Origin: Flavobacterium ajazii
GTDB lineage: Bacteria; Bacteroidota; Bacteroidia; Flavobacteriales; Flavobacteriaceae
NCBI RefSeq assembly: GCF_010614725.1
Contig: NZ_JAAEHL010000004.1
Span: forward strand, 1-64,000
Length of the DNA stretch: 64,000 nt
Reading direction: 5' to 3'
Below, one piece after another: positions 9,726 through 18,208 of this stretch; position 1 is the first letter of the stretch; every line of letters starts with the position of its first letter. Both the position numbers and the translations under genes were made by a program. Below the pieces are notes generated by a model, which worked only from the letters and a program-made list of their open reading frames with translations, did not search any database and had not been told where the DNA came from.

Positions 9726-10919
9726 TTACTTTAGTGTTAAATTTATAGAGAACGTCGTTTCATTGTTTTCATTCTTACCAAAATGAGTAATTAAAACTTT
9801 ATCAACCCATTGAAGCTTTTCAATCTCTTCAACCCATTTTGTAAAATCATTATTTCCAATTGTGGCTCCTGAAATGGCAATAGTTTTGTCTTTTGTTACT
9901 ATTGGCTCTTCGGCTTTGACTTTTTTTTCTAATGGATTAAAGACCAGTTCTGTCAATAAAACAGATGCCGGAACCTTATTAGCAATTTCATTGATGATTA
10001 AAGAACTTTTTGAAGTCATTCTTCCGTCAATCCCTTTTACTTTTTCTTCTTTTATAATAATCCTCTGTTTTAACTTGCTCACATCTTCAATTGAGGATTT
10101 ATTCACTAACAAAGTTTCAGATGATTCCTGGGCCAATTTATAATAGTGTGTAAAAAAAACAAAATTGAGTAATAATATTCCTAAAACAACTCCAACCATT
10201 ATTTTGATTCCTTTATTAAAAAAGGCCTTTTGTATATAATCATTGTATAATGAATCGCTGTATGATACTATAGAACCTGTATTCAAAGTATTATTTAGTA
10301 TCAGTCGCAAAATTCCCGAAAAAGCCAACAGTTGTCGGTTTTCAATTTGGAGATCATTTATAGTATAGGTTACAGCAGATTCTAAAGTATTTGCTGAAAT
10401 TATCTGGTTTTCCTCTTTTGATACACGCTGATGATTGGTATACAGTTCCTTTTCGTCTGTATATTCCATGATATCTGCTATTGCGCAAACACCGAGGCTG
10501 ATTCCTGCAATTGTAATTTTCTGCTTTTGATAATTCTCTTGTAAACTATCTACATAAGATTTTCTGGCTATCGCAATTACAGATTTTGTTTTTAATCTCC
10601 AGATTTCATAATAAAATTCATCCCAGTTTGTGTTAGGAAAAGACTTATGCAGTAATTTTTCATCAGAGACCTCAATTCCTAAAACTTCCTTTTGAATAAC
10701 CTGATTCGAATTTATAATTAAAAAAAAAGGCAGTTTAATATCCCATTTTTCGGCTATTTTTCCACTATAACCAACCCTGTCTTTTTTTTCAATTACCAGT
10801 CCTTCTTTTTTCTTTTCAACTAAGAGCAATGCTGTTTTTTCTTCATTATTTGAAGTAAAATGTTCAACACCTGTATATTGTTTTCCAAGTAAAAAGCTAT
10901 TAAAAGATAATACCGCCAT
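9726..10919 (-). CDS. GspL-like (PilM/PilN-type) inner-membrane assembly protein
   Basis: This 397-residue protein has a cytoplasmic domain of about 235 residues, one membrane helix at 237-258 (IKIMVGVVLGILLLNFVFF), a coiled-coil-like stretch (265-300) and a periplasmic alpha/beta domain ending in KVLITHFGKNENNETTFSINL. This is the GspL layout, which corresponds to PilM joined to PilN in one chain. The cytoplasmic part would bind GspE and the periplasmic part the PilO/GspM-like protein encoded next. Its ATG overlaps the stop of the secretin gene by one base (TAATG), so the two are translationally coupled. Confidence 0.7.
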   Translation of the reverse strand: MAVLSFNSFLLGKQYTGVEHFTSNNEEKTALLLVEKKKEGLVIEKKDRVGYSGKIAEKWDIKLPFFLIINSNQVIQKEVLGIEVSDEKLLHKSFPNTNWDEFYYEIWRLKTKSVIAIARKSYVDSLQENYQKQKITIAGISLGVCAIADIMEYTDEKELYTNHQRVSKEENQIISANTLESAVTYTINDLQIENRQLLAFSGILRLILNNTLNTGSIVSYSDSLYNDYIQKAFFNKGIKIMVGVVLGILLLNFVFFTHYYKLAQESSETLLVNKSSIEDVSKLKQRIIIKEEKVKGIDGRMTSKSSLIINEIANKVPASVLLTELVFNPLEKKVKAEEPIVTKDKTIAISGATIGNNDFTKWVEEIEKLQWVDKVLITHFGKNENNETTFSINLTLK

Positions 10920-13135
10920 TAGTAAATAACTGTAGGTTTGATTAATACACTCAGTTTTTTCTTTGAGTCTTCTCTTTTTCGGGAACTAAACAGCCATTTT
11001 ATCACCGGAATTCTTGATAATAATGGCACTCCTGACCCCGAATCATTTTTTACAGATTCTTCCAGTCCTCCTAAAACAATCAGGTCTTCATCCTTAACTC
11101 TGATGATGGACGTAAATTCTCTTGAGTTAATCCCCGGAGGCGCATCTGCATCCACTTTCTGACCATTAAAACTCGACTGAATCACTTTGATATCCAATGT
11201 AATCTGTCCGTTTCCGGAAACCAGCGGCATAATAGTTACGGATAATTCGGCATCAATAGGCTGATAGTTTTTAACTTCTGAAGCCTGCGGAATCTGTGAA
11301 CCATAATAATTTTGATTGGTAACTACATAGTAGGTTGTTTCACCAATTGACAAATAAGCTTTATGTCCGTTTAATGTCGATAATCTTGGGGATGAACGGA
11401 TTTTTACGTTTCCGTTTGTTTCCAAAGCTTTCAGGCTTAAATAAAAATTAGGTACTACTTTCCCAATATTCAAAGATCCAAATCCGTTAAACCCATCAAT
11501 AATTTTGTTGATTGTCGTTGCTCCCAGATTAATATCGGCACTAGGGAAAACAGTACCGGAAGTTGTTACAGGCTTATCTCCGATCCCTGCTTTAATTCCT
11601 GTTTCAACTGTTGCGCTCCGATTGACTTCAAGCAGCATTACTTCTATCAAAATAACAGGAACGGCCTTATCAATATATTTTACAAAAGACTCAAACCTTT
11701 CTATATTAGCTGCAGGTCCGTTAACCAAAAAGCTATTTAACTCTTTATCGATTTTAATATCCAGATCTTTCTTTATTTCATCCGGAATAATTGTTAAAAT
11801 TGATTCAGAAGAAGTACTGCTCCCAGTGGATGAAGAAGATGAATAATTACTACTGCTATTAAAATTACCATTCTGATTCGAATAATTAGAGTTTGAACCG
11901 GATCTGATATTGCTGCTACTATTGCTGTCAAAAGAATTATAATTTGAATAACTATTGGCATTATTGAGCCTTCCTGCGCTTCTTCCTTCCTTAGACGGAT
12001 CACTCAAAATTTCAATTGAGCGGTGCATTAGAGGAATCGATTTTATAGTTCTCACTACCAGTTGATCTTTTGTCCCGAAATAATAAACCGAACCACTTTT
12101 TTTATACGTATAACCACCCGAACCTGATGACGATGATAATGATGCCGAGTTGTTATTATATTGCTGGGAATTATTATTTTGAGAGCTATTATTGCCCTGA
12201 GGAACATTTCCTTCTTTTGTTTCGAATAATTTTATCAAAAGTTCATCAAAAGTAATGTTTTTGGCTTTTACTGTTCCGTTTCCTGCATTTTCCAAAGGGC
12301 TTGATATGAACATATCAATATCCAGTTCGTGTCCTATATCGTAAACAATACTCGAAATTGGCGTATTTTCAAAATCAACGTTTAACAGCTTTTTATCAGC
12401 GTCAACTACCGTAAAGAAAAAGTTAGATTTTCGGGGACGCTGCGGTTTATTTTGTCTTATCGTTCCATTTGCATCGGATGTCCCTTCGGCCACAAAACTA
12501 CCTTCCAGCTTGTCAAAAATATAGAAGTTATCTCTTGATTTGTTTACACTTAAATTATTAGCGTAAGCCAGTTTATTTAAAGCCGCATCAAAAGGCACAT
12601 TTTTAATATAAGCTGTCAATAACTGGTTCTCCAGTCCCGGTGCAAAAACTAAGTTTTTACCGCTTTCATCCATTATTTTTTTGAAAACCTCGTATAATTT
12701 ATCATCCTTCAGGTTCAATGAAAGTAAATCATTAGTTCCCTCATACACTACATCAATAACTTTTGCTTTTTGAATTTCTACAGGTTTTTCATATGATTTT
12801 ATTGACAGAATATTTCCGGTAAAATCAATCGTCAGGTTATATTCTTTACATAAAAATATAAGCAGGTCTCCTACAGTTACATCTGAAAAATTATTTACAA
12901 TATTAGTCTTGTTTAAATTGTTTGCAATACTAAAGTTTAATTTATGAACCTGCGAAACAGCCAGTAAAAAACTGGACAATGAAGCTTCTTTGATATTCAC
13001 ATTAATCTTTTCATTTAATCCAGGCGTATCGGCAGAAATGGCCTCAATATTATTTTTAAGCTGTGCTATTCTATTTTCCTGCGAAAATGAAATCTGAAAA
13101 AGCAGTAGTATTAATAGAGTAATTATTTTTTTCAT
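10919..13135 (-). CDS. gspD: Outer-membrane secretin GspD/PilQ-like
   Basis: The 738 residues start with a signal peptide (MKKIITLLILLLFQISFSQ). N-terminal repeats near 45-110 and 140-200 resemble secretin N0/STN and N1 domains. The C-terminal secretin domain (about 490-738) includes SPRLSTLNGHKAYLSIGE, VLGGLEES, VPLLSRIPVIKWLF and a final KPTVIY, the usual landmarks. Two Ser/Asn-rich stretches (about 310-340 and 390-440) flank a domain with IKSIPLMHRSIEIL. It forms the outer-membrane gate. No pilotin gene was recognised in the operon. The low-complexity insertions are unusually long. Confidence 0.93.
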   Translation of the reverse strand: MKKIITLLILLLFQISFSQENRIAQLKNNIEAISADTPGLNEKINVNIKEASLSSFLLAVSQVHKLNFSIANNLNKTNIVNNFSDVTVGDLLIFLCKEYNLTIDFTGNILSIKSYEKPVEIQKAKVIDVVYEGTNDLLSLNLKDDKLYEVFKKIMDESGKNLVFAPGLENQLLTAYIKNVPFDAALNKLAYANNLSVNKSRDNFYIFDKLEGSFVAEGTSDANGTIRQNKPQRPRKSNFFFTVVDADKKLLNVDFENTPISSIVYDIGHELDIDMFISSPLENAGNGTVKAKNITFDELLIKLFETKEGNVPQGNNSSQNNNSQQYNNNSASLSSSSGSGGYTYKKSGSVYYFGTKDQLVVRTIKSIPLMHRSIEILSDPSKEGRSAGRLNNANSYSNYNSFDSNSSSNIRSGSNSNYSNQNGNFNSSSNYSSSSSTGSSTSSESILTIIPDEIKKDLDIKIDKELNSFLVNGPAANIERFESFVKYIDKAVPVILIEVMLLEVNRSATVETGIKAGIGDKPVTTSGTVFPSADINLGATTINKIIDGFNGFGSLNIGKVVPNFYLSLKALETNGNVKIRSSPRLSTLNGHKAYLSIGETTYYVVTNQNYYGSQIPQASEVKNYQPIDAELSVTIMPLVSGNGQITLDIKVIQSSFNGQKVDADAPPGINSREFTSIIRVKDEDLIVLGGLEESVKNDSGSGVPLLSRIPVIKWLFSSRKREDSKKKLSVLIKPTVIY

Positions 13136-13170
13136 GAACTATAAACTGTAATTTTTTATATAATTTTTTA

Positions 13171-14571
13171 TTATAAAAGCAGCGAAAAAACTTCGTCAAC
13201 AGAAGTTATTCCTTCTTTAATCAATAATAAGGCGTTACGTTTTAATGTAAAAATGTTTTTTTCATCCAAATAATCACTGATATCCAGCTGATTGTTTTTA
13301 ATCAAATTGGACAATTCCGATCCTATTGGCAATATTTCATAAATAGCTTTTCTTCCTGAATATCCTGTATGATAGCAATGTTCGCAACCAACTGCTGTAT
13401 AATGAGAAGTTAAATCATTTGGAATTTCAAAACCTCCCGGAAAAATTTCTGCTGTTATGGTTTCTTCTGTTTTACAAGAATCACACAACTTACGAACCAA
13501 GCGTTGTGCTACGCTGATATTGAGTGTACTTGCAATTAAAAATGACGGAACTCCCATATCAATCAACCTTGATACGGTTGCCCAGGCCGAATTTGTATGT
13601 ATGGTAGATAACACCAAGTGACCTGTCAAAGCTGCACGAATTGCCATATTGGCTGTATTTACATCTCGTATCTCACCTACCATGATAATATCGGGATCCT
13701 GGCGCAGGAATGTTCTTAAAGTTGCTGCAAAATCGAGTCCGATGTTTTCTTTCAGCTGCACCTGATTGATACCTTCCAAAGTGTATTCAATCGGATCTTC
13801 AACTGTTAAAATATTGGTGTTCGTAAGGTTTAATTTTTTTAAAGTGGCATATAAGGTTGTAGTTTTGCCCGATCCTGTTGGTCCTGAAATCAAAACAATA
13901 CCATTTGGACGTTTGATATTTTCGAGGTAAACAGCTAATTCTTTATCTGTAAAACCAAGAGATTTCATATCGATATGACTAGTGTCTTTACTCAATATAC
14001 GAAGTACCACTTTTTCGCCGTGCAAAGTCGGAAGAACAGAAACACGGACGTCAAAATCCTGATAGTCTGTCACCATTGTAATACGACCGTCCTGTGGGAG
14101 TCTTTTTTCGGAAATATCAAGCTGGGCACGTATTTTAATTTTATTTACGATGACAGGATATTCTTCTGTCGAAATATGAAACTGCTCTTTCAGTTTTCCA
14201 TCCAACCGGAAACGAACCCTTGCATTTTTTTCATAAGGTTCAAAATGAATATCACTGCTTCCTATTTCTTTAGCATTTAATACAATTTTTTCTAAAAAGT
14301 CAGCTGTATAATGTATATCTGAAATATTCCCTGAAGTCTTTCGATAATTTGTACTTAAATAACGGTTTATATTTTCTGTAGTATCTGTTTCTAACTGAAC
14401 CTGAAAACTAAGCAAAACACTTAGTTCATTTTGAAGACCGGCAATATCTGAAGCATCCGTTTTTAATACGACAACTTCCTGATTCTTACCCACCGGAATT
14501 ATTCTATAGTGATAGGCCTGTTCTGACTTTACAAGCTGCTGATATTCTATTGGAATGTCAAAATTTACCAT
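13171..14571 (-). CDS. gspE: Type II secretion/pilus assembly ATPase GspE/PilB
   Basis: This 466-residue cytoplasmic hexameric ATPase powers pseudopilus assembly. Walker A is GPTGSGKTT at 230-238. The Asp box and Walker B region read TVEDPIEYTLEGINQVQ (256-272) and DPDIIMVGEIRD (292-303), followed by the His box region STIHTNSA. A zinc-binding tetracysteine is visible as C363/C366 and C396/C399. The N-terminal domain (about 80 residues) is shorter than in many GspE proteins. It follows the peptidase gene after 1 bp and precedes the secretin gene by 35 bp. Confidence 0.96.
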   Translation of the reverse strand: MVNFDIPIEYQQLVKSEQAYHYRIIPVGKNQEVVVLKTDASDIAGLQNELSVLLSFQVQLETDTTENINRYLSTNYRKTSGNISDIHYTADFLEKIVLNAKEIGSSDIHFEPYEKNARVRFRLDGKLKEQFHISTEEYPVIVNKIKIRAQLDISEKRLPQDGRITMVTDYQDFDVRVSVLPTLHGEKVVLRILSKDTSHIDMKSLGFTDKELAVYLENIKRPNGIVLISGPTGSGKTTTLYATLKKLNLTNTNILTVEDPIEYTLEGINQVQLKENIGLDFAATLRTFLRQDPDIIMVGEIRDVNTANMAIRAALTGHLVLSTIHTNSAWATVSRLIDMGVPSFLIASTLNISVAQRLVRKLCDSCKTEETITAEIFPGGFEIPNDLTSHYTAVGCEHCYHTGYSGRKAIYEILPIGSELSNLIKNNQLDISDYLDEKNIFTLKRNALLLIKEGITSVDEVFSLLL

Positions 14572-14572
14572 T

Positions 14573-15049
14573 TTAATATGCGTATAAAAAAGTGTCGTTA
14601 TAACAAAAAGAGGCTATATAAACAACACCGAAAAAAAGCGACATATAACCCGCTAAAGGGACTGTAGCCTGTTTTTTTCTATTATTTAAAACTAAATGCA
14701 GCATCAGGGAAAAAACAAGAGAAAAGACAAATAAAACCAGAAAGGAAACTATTGAAAATGCTCCGGCTATAAAAATAAAAAATAACACATCACCAAGTCC
14801 GATTGTATTTTTTAGCTCTAAGTTCCTAAACTTAATATACGCAGCACTTACTGCTAAAATTAAAATAACAAACAATAAATTAAAGCCGAAATTGGTAAAA
14901 GCAATTTCTAATGGTACATTTCCTAACTGAATTGTAAAAGCCAGGACCCCCATGATTGGATACAAAAACCAATACACCAGTCTGCTTTTAAAGTCCTGAT
15001 ATAAAACTAAAGCAAATACTATAACCAATATGGATTTCAAACACCACAT
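14573..15049 (-). CDS. Short A24-family prepilin peptidase
   Basis: The 158 residues are almost entirely hydrophobic, with about five or six membrane segments. The two catalytic aspartates of aspartic prepilin peptidases are recognisable: Asp19 in YQDFKSRLVYW and Asp87 in GLGD. The N-terminal N-methyltransferase domain and cysteine motifs of full-length PilD/GspO are absent, so this is the minimal TadV/CpaA-like size class. Its ATG follows the stop of the major pseudopilin gene directly (TAAATG), which suggests coupling. It would process the four prepilin-like proteins of this operon. Confidence 0.85.
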   Translation of the reverse strand: MWCLKSILVIVFALVLYQDFKSRLVYWFLYPIMGVLAFTIQLGNVPLEIAFTNFGFNLLFVILILAVSAAYIKFRNLELKNTIGLGDVLFFIFIAGAFSIVSFLVLFVFSLVFSLMLHLVLNNRKKQATVPLAGYMSLFFGVVYIASFCYNDTFLYAY

Positions 15050-15448
15050 TTAATCATTTATAACTTGCTTTGGAACACCATTCTGATCAATCTCCCAAAC
15101 ATTAAAAACGCCATTACCATTAAAATCTGTAATTGCTGTAGCTTTTACTTTAAACTCGCTATTGCTGGACTGCACGATTTCGTAAACGTAATTTGCGCTT
15201 CCGTTATCCTTAGTAGTCTTAGGGGCTTCAAAATCTATTTCGGTAAAATCAGAGCTGTATTTAGAATACATAAAATAATATTGCTTCTCAGCATTGTATA
15301 TTGCTTTTAACTGAACCTGTGCTTCTACACTTTTCGCTTTTGTAATCAGCGGCATCAGGTTAGGCAAAGCAATCAGCAATAAAATTCCTATAATAGCAAG
15401 AACGATTAGCATTTCCTGCAAATTGAATGAGGGTAACTTTTTATTCAT
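15050..15448 (-). CDS. gspG: Major pseudopilin/type IV pilin-like protein (GspG-type)
   Basis: The 132 residues carry the prepilin signal MNKKLPS followed by FNLQEMLIVLAIIGILLLIA, with Glu at mature +5 and a long hydrophobic helix ending in LPNLMPLI. The C-terminal domain is small (IYNAEKQYYFMYSKYSSDF...), close to GspG size. The -1 residue is Ser rather than Gly. It is the first gene of the 11-gene operon, which fits the need for many copies. A candidate promoter lies 30 bp upstream. GspG versus a pilin function cannot be separated by sequence alone. Confidence 0.88.
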   Translation of the reverse strand: MNKKLPSFNLQEMLIVLAIIGILLLIALPNLMPLITKAKSVEAQVQLKAIYNAEKQYYFMYSKYSSDFTEIDFEAPKTTKDNGSANYVYEIVQSSNSEFKVKATAITDFNGNGVFNVWEIDQNGVPKQVIND

Positions 15449-15881
15449 TTTTACTCATTAAAAAAACGGTTGAGTCGCAAATGTATTCTATTATTTTATA
15501 ATAAAAAAAGTATTATACAACTTGTTAAAACAACTTTGTTTTTTTAACACTTTTCACAAATTTACATATTGTTTAAATTTCAACTAAACCTGTTCTTAAA
15601 TCAAAACTAAATGTACTTTACTATTTAAAAATAAAGAACAAACTCTAAAAAACATAAACCATTCACAAACAAACACTTAAAGACAAAATAACAATTACAC
15701 CTATTTTTATTACAAATTTCATTCATTTTTTGTAGTTCTTTTCATTAATTAAATTAGTTTTACCAGTCTTAAACAGAAGTTAAACAAATAATTTTTTCAA
15801 TAACAGAAAAAACCACTAAACATTGAATAACAGCACATTAACTACTAAAAAACTATAAACCTAATTTTAGAAAAATTGAAA
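15449..15881. promoter_or_regulatory. Divergent intergenic region between the secretion operon and the Rhs-associated operon
   Basis: This is 433 bases of A+T-rich DNA separating two diverging transcription units. I see no coding frame in it. The minus-strand side holds a TAnnTTTG box (15478-15485). No convincing TAnnTTTG box is visible for the plus-strand gene that starts at 15882. Shared placement makes joint regulation of the secretion genes and the YadA-like/Skp/Rhs genes possible. Confidence 0.55.
15478..15485 (-). promoter_or_regulatory. Candidate -7 promoter box of the secretion operon
   Basis: The minus strand reads TACATTTG, a full match to the Bacteroidota -7 consensus TAnnTTTG, 30 bp upstream of the GspG ATG. 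A TTG is present only about 29 bp further upstream, which is too far for a normal -33 element. The leader would be about 25 nt. Confidence 0.4.
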
Positions 15882-17012
15882 ATGAAATTAAAATTACTAA
15901 CCCTTACAAGTCTTTTTCTTATTAATTCTTTGGTAATTGCCCAAAATACAGTTCTTGGCGATAATGCAGGTCTTGGCGGAGGAATTAATAATACTTCTTT
16001 AGGAGCTAAGAGCGGTTATTCCGGAACACATAATGTAGCTATTGGAAAACAAGCGGGAGCCGTTAACATGGGGAATTACAATGTTTTTATGGGATATCGA
16101 TCTGCATTACAAAACACATCAGGAGATTATAATGTGTTTTTAGGACAAGATACCGGAAATGCAAATCAAACAGGAAGACAGAATGTTTTTATAGGTGCCC
16201 AAGCAGGAAAATCAAATAATGCATCTAATAATGTTTTTATTGGATATGTTTCTGGAACAAGAAATTACACCGGGTCTTTAAATCTTTTTTTAGGTAACGA
16301 ATCAGGCAGAAACAATCTTGGAGGAAGCAATAATGTTTTTTCAGGTCATGAAGCAGGATTTACAAATAAGAACGGTAATAATAATGTTTTTTCCGGTAAG
16401 GAATCAGGGGTCGCTAACATTGACGGAAATGGAAATACATTTATTGGTACCCAAACAGGATATGCAAATACATACGGTAGTTTTAACGTTTGTCTGGGAT
16501 ATAAAGCCGGTTTCACTAACATGACTGGTTCAAATAATATTTTTATAGGAAATAATGCCGGTGAAAACGAAACTGGAAGCAATCGTTTATATATAGATGG
16601 AGGACAAACTGCAATACCTCTTATTTATGGAAAATTTGATACTGACCAGTTAGGAATTAATACCAATGTAATTCCCGCAGGTTATACAATGGCTGTCAAA
16701 GGTAAATTCATTACTGAAGAAATTAAAGTTAAGGAATATGGATCTTCAGGATGGCCTGACTTTGTGTTCGACAAAGAATACAAACTGCCTTCCCTTACGG
16801 AAGTTGCACATTATATCAATACTAATGGACACTTACAGAACATCCCTTCAGCCTGTGAAGTAGAAGAAAACGGAATCCTGTTAGGTGAAATGAATGCCAA
16901 GCTGCTTCAGAAAATCGAGGAACTTACCTTATACATCATTCAACAGGAAGCCCGTTTCGATGATCAGGAAGCCCGTTTAAAAAAACTGGAATCGACAATG
17001 TCTTCAAAATAG
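15882..17012 (+). CDS. Secreted YadA-head-like repeat protein with C-terminal coiled coil
   Basis: The frame is open from a TTG at 15876, but the ATG at 15882 gives a proper signal peptide (MKLKLLTLTSLFLINSLVIAQ) and is preferred, for 376 residues. About residues 28-235 consist of roughly ten repeats of 21-23 residues with the pattern N-V-F-x-G-x-x-(A/S)-G, as in YadA/Hep_Hag left-handed beta-roll heads. The tail has a conserved-looking segment (GWPDFVFDKEYKLPSL) seen in Bacteroidota tail-fibre-like proteins. It ends in a short coiled coil (LLQKIEELTLYIIQQEARF), which suggests a trimer. There is no YadA membrane anchor and no S74 peptidase motif. It is the first gene of the unit leading to the Rhs genes. 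Confidence 0.75.
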   Translation: MKLKLLTLTSLFLINSLVIAQNTVLGDNAGLGGGINNTSLGAKSGYSGTHNVAIGKQAGAVNMGNYNVFMGYRSALQNTSGDYNVFLGQDTGNANQTGRQNVFIGAQAGKSNNASNNVFIGYVSGTRNYTGSLNLFLGNESGRNNLGGSNNVFSGHEAGFTNKNGNNNVFSGKESGVANIDGNGNTFIGTQTGYANTYGSFNVCLGYKAGFTNMTGSNNIFIGNNAGENETGSNRLYIDGGQTAIPLIYGKFDTDQLGINTNVIPAGYTMAVKGKFITEEIKVKEYGSSGWPDFVFDKEYKLPSLTEVAHYINTNGHLQNIPSACEVEENGILLGEMNAKLLQKIEELTLYIIQQEARFDDQEARLKKLESTMSSK

Positions 17013-17073
17013 TTTTCTGCAAATTCCAAATTCACATACCAAAATATAGTTTAAAATTACCCAATACCTTAAA

Positions 17074-17607
17074 ATGAAAAAAGCTCCTTTGTACGCTGCA
17101 GGTTTTGCAGTCTTGTTAAGTGTTATCGCCATCTATTTTGCAAAATCAAGTTCTGAATTGGTTTATGTGGATGTAAACAAATTAATTACAGGTTACAGCA
17201 AAACTAAAATTGCCAAAGCCGAGTTTGACAAAAAAGCCAATTTAATGAAAGCAAATGTAGATTCACTGGTTGCAAACTGGCAAAACGAATTAAAAAACTA
17301 CGAAAAGGAAAGAACTTCATTATCCCCAAAAGAATTGAAACTGAAACAAGAATTACTGGGCAACAAACAACAGCAGATCAATGGCTATCAGGAAGCCATC
17401 CAGAAAAAAATCCAGGAAGAAGACAAAAAAGTAACCCAAACCGTAATCAACGATATCAATGATTACATTAAAGAATACGGAAAAGACCATAATTACAAAA
17501 TTATATTTGGCGCAAGCGGCGGCGGTAACATTATGTATGCTGACGAATCAACCGACCTGACAGAAGAAGTATTAAAAGGACTGAATGCTGAGTATGATAA
17601 AAAATAA
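17074..17607 (+). CDS. Membrane-anchored Skp/OmpH-family periplasmic chaperone
   Basis: This 177-residue protein has an uncleaved-looking N-terminal hydrophobic segment (residues 4-24). Next comes VYVDVNKLITGYSKTKIAKAEF, the start of the OmpH/Skp fold, then a long charged helix hairpin (about 50-130), and a C-terminal strand region with YGKDHNYKIIFGASGGGNIMYAD. Skp-type chaperones hold unfolded outer-membrane or secreted proteins in the periplasm. Its position directly before a lipoprotein and two giant Rhs proteins suggests a dedicated client, which is inference. The Skp family call is good. Confidence 0.85.
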   Translation: MKKAPLYAAGFAVLLSVIAIYFAKSSSELVYVDVNKLITGYSKTKIAKAEFDKKANLMKANVDSLVANWQNELKNYEKERTSLSPKELKLKQELLGNKQQQINGYQEAIQKKIQEEDKKVTQTVINDINDYIKEYGKDHNYKIIFGASGGGNIMYADESTDLTEEVLKGLNAEYDKK

Positions 17608-18199
17608 ACTCTTACCCTTTTATTTATTACTGTTATTGATTTCCTCCTGTACTCAGACTTTTGAGACAGCTGAGGAAATGAATTCATATATAAAAGAAGA
17701 AGATAACGGATACCTCTACAAAAAAACAGTAGCTGGAGTAGATTATGTTTTACAATACAAACCAACTGATTTGTTAGTTAATCAGGAATTAGGAGATAAA
17801 ATTAATCCTTCCCAGATAGAGAAACTCAGAAAGCAGTATGGGCAATATCTATACTTCAATCTTTCCATGTCTAAAAATGATCAGGAATTATTAAACGGTG
17901 TTGCAGGAGACAAAGCCAAATTCGGACAAATGGTCAATGAACTGGCCTTTGGCATGGAAGAAAAACTGCACGTCTATACCCCTGCCAAAGACACCCTTGA
18001 ACTGGCCGACTTTATTTATCCCAGAATGTACGGCATGAGCAACTCTACCTCGATTATGATTGTTTATCCAAGAGATCCAAAATACCTGAAAGAGGAATAC
18101 CTCAATTTTGTTGTTGAAGAACTCGGACTGGATACCGGAGACATCAAATTTAAACTAGATACCAAAGCCTTAAATAACGAACCTCAATTACGTTTTTAA
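17594..18199 (+). CDS. Lipoprotein of unknown function in the Rhs operon
   Basis: The frame opens at an ATG at 17585, but the ATG at 17594 gives a compact lipoprotein signal (MIKNKLLPFYLLLLLISSC) and is preferred, for 201 residues. Either start overlaps the end of the Skp-like gene, so translation is coupled. After the lipidated Cys the protein is a soluble alpha/beta domain without motifs that I recognise (segments GYLYKKTVAGVDYVLQYKP and FIYPRMYGMSNSTSIMIVYP). It ends 9 bp before the first Rhs gene. Placement between chaperone and Rhs suggests a role in surface delivery or anchoring, but nothing in the sequence proves it. Confidence 0.75.
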   Translation: MIKNKLLPFYLLLLLISSCTQTFETAEEMNSYIKEEDNGYLYKKTVAGVDYVLQYKPTDLLVNQELGDKINPSQIEKLRKQYGQYLYFNLSMSKNDQELLNGVAGDKAKFGQMVNELAFGMEEKLHVYTPAKDTLELADFIYPRMYGMSNSTSIMIVYPRDPKYLKEEYLNFVVEELGLDTGDIKFKLDTKALNNEPQLRF

Positions 18200-18208
18200 C
18201 CCAACACC

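Noticed and set aside
11505..11846. 113-codon plus-strand frame within the secretin gene
   Set aside because: Antisense to the conserved secretin domain, no recognisable motif.
15876..15881. TTG start two codons before the ATG of the YadA-like protein
   Set aside because: The ATG at 15882 gives a normal signal peptide and is the stronger start codon; the TTG adds only two residues.
15993..16570. Regularly spaced motif in the YadA-like gene as a CRISPR-like or non-coding repeat
   Set aside because: The periodicity follows codons and gives a 21-23-residue protein repeat; the DNA copies are too divergent for a CRISPR.
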